A DNA stretch of 13,450 bases from Ktedonobacteraceae bacterium. GTDB lineage: Bacteria; Chloroflexota; Ktedonobacteria; Ktedonobacterales; Ktedonobacteraceae. The translations under genes were made by a program, and so were the position numbers. Positions 12,794 through 13,450 of this stretch are shown here, piece after piece. The notes below the pieces were generated by a model. It did not search any database. It was not told where the DNA came from and was given only the letters and a program-made list of their open reading frames with translations. The DNA lies in NCBI GenBank assembly GCA_014896635.1, contig JADBKA010000122.1, forward strand, positions 1-13,450, written 5' to 3'. Within the stretch, counting starts at the first letter, position 1. The number at the start of each line of letters is the position of its first letter.

Positions 12794-13375
12794 ATGCTCA
12801 TGCAGTCCGGCAGATCATTGCTTGCTCTGGCTTCACATCATCGTATTATTCCGGTGATAGAGAGCCGTCTGCAATTCTCGCAGGTGCTGGAACGCACGCA
12901 TGCGCGCGCTCTTCTGCTACATCATTGCAATCTATTTGAACTCGCCCCTCTGCTGGAGAACGCGCTGCATCGCGGCTACTCCGTATATGTAAATATTGAT
13001 CATGTTGATGGTATCAATGCAGACGCTGCTGGCCTGCACTACCTCGCCAGGCGTTTTCACATCAGCGGTATTGTTTCGCATCATCCGAAAACCTTATTGC
13101 TGGCGAAAGCACAGGACCTGGAGACGATTCAACAGATTTTTGCTGTAGATTCGACGGGTCTGGAGAGCGAGCTGGAGGCGGTTGAGAGCGGGAGCACTGA
13201 TCTACTCAGCGTCTCGCCGGCTCCGGTGTTGCCTTATATCGTTGCTGACCTGTCGCGGCTCACATCGCTGCCTTTTATCGGCTCTGGCCTGCTCTCAACC
13301 GGTGAGCAGGTGCAGGCTGTGCTGCGGGCAGGCGCTCTGGGCGTGGTGGTCACGCGGCCTGAACTCTGGTCGTGA
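12794..13375 (+). CDS. Diverged GlpP-family paralogue
   Basis: A 193-aa protein recognisably of the GlpP fold and collinear with the neighbour at 11892-12488: VNIDHVDGINADAAGLHYL (66-84), SGIVSHHPKTLLLAKAQDLETIQQIFAVDSTGLE as the matching middle block (91-124), PFIGSGLLSTGEQV (160-173) and RPELW at the end. Many family-typical residues are changed: GxGKDRAG is GINADAAG, the TSR segment is SHH, EILPG is SVSPA and IAGG is IGSG. The phosphate or ligand site is therefore probably altered. It may act without glycerol-3-phosphate, sense something else, or modulate its paralogue. ATG 12794 is used; an ATG two codons later is equally possible, with GGGAAAGTGAG just upstream. Its own leader contains a terminator/antiterminator pair. 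Confidence 0.8.
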   Translation: MLMQSGRSLLALASHHRIIPVIESRLQFSQVLERTHARALLLHHCNLFELAPLLENALHRGYSVYVNIDHVDGINADAAGLHYLARRFHISGIVSHHPKTLLLAKAQDLETIQQIFAVDSTGLESELEAVESGSTDLLSVSPAPVLPYIVADLSRLTSLPFIGSGLLSTGEQVQAVLRAGALGVVVTRPELWS

Positions 13376-13387
13376 GCCTGAGTTGGG

Positions 13388-13408
13388 CCGGAGAGGCACC
13401 GGAGAGGC
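13388..13408. repeat. Short tandem repeat after the second GlpP-like gene
   Basis: CCGGAGAGGC occurs twice with an 11-bp period (13388-13397 and 13399-13408), 12 nt past the stop codon. It is GC-rich and purine-rich on the plus strand. No function is evident. Confidence 0.5.
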
Positions 13409-13434
13409 GCTAGCTGTAGCGGGGTGAACGTATC

Positions 13435-13450
13435 GTGGTTGTGCAGCGTG
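13435..13450 (+). CDS. Possible start of a further gene, cut by the window edge
   Basis: GTG at 13435 is preceded by GGGGTGA (13421-13427) at a 7-nt gap, a good ribosome binding site, 59 nt after the preceding stop. Only five codons (reading M-V-V-Q-R) lie in the window, so nothing can be said about the product. From position it would be in one operon with the GlpP paralogue. Confidence 0.35.

Noticed and set aside
1..13450. CRISPR arrays, tRNA or rRNA genes, phage structural genes, a toxin-antitoxin pair
   Set aside because: I found no regularly spaced repeats, cloverleaf or rRNA sequences, or phage-like gene strings. The 68-aa HTH gene and the orphan gene are divergent rather than co-directional and overlapping, so a toxin-antitoxin call is not supported.

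Overview
The window looks like the chromosome of a Chloroflexota bacterium, most likely a Ktedonobacteria-type one. This is inferred from gene content and style, not from a database match: an HspR-type heat-shock repressor beside dnaK, GAF-rich soluble signalling proteins, a lone IS200-like transposase, GC-rich stem-loop intergenic repeats and very consensus-like sigma-A promoters. No rRNA, tRNA or CRISPR array is visible.

Layout. (1) 1-920: a 118-aa orphan protein on the minus strand and a 68-aa excisionase/MerR-like HTH protein on the plus strand. They are transcribed from overlapping divergent promoters embedded in a 16-bp direct repeat. (2) 919-1403: an IS200/IS605-type TnpA, with a changed HUH motif and an upstream hairpin. 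(3) 1530-3335, minus strand: an EamA/DMT transporter and a multi-pass membrane protein. The transporter has its own consensus promoter and a 190-nt leader that ends in an intrinsic terminator, with a competing long-range stem, so it looks riboswitch-like. (4) 3581-7433, plus strand: a two-component operon. A soluble GAF-GAF-PAS-HisKA-HATPase kinase is followed by an NtrC-architecture regulator whose GAFTGA loop has decayed to YAFTDA. (5) 7434-8447, minus strand: an HTH-GAF regulator that converges on the operon with the two stop codons touching. (6) 8820-11616, minus strand: dnaK, a 556-nt gene-free stretch with hairpins, then an HspR-like repressor gene. A 14-bp motif (12/14 identical) sits in both the hspR promoter and a consensus promoter upstream of dnaK. 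(7) 11892-13375: two divergently transcribed GlpP-type (glycerol-3-phosphate responsive antiterminator) paralogues. Their promoters overlap back to back. The plus-strand copy has lost most family motifs and lies behind a leader with its own terminator/antiterminator pair. A further gene may start at the right edge.

How they fit together. The heat-shock part reads as a standard HspR-DnaK feedback pair. The two most unusual parts are regulatory RNAs: two independent leaders (before the EamA transporter and before the second GlpP) each combine a consensus promoter, a terminator and a mutually exclusive alternative stem just upstream of the start codon. The diverged GlpP pair beside an attenuator-type leader suggests RNA-based autoregulation or a specialised antitermination circuit. 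The ligand and RNA targets cannot be read from the sequence.
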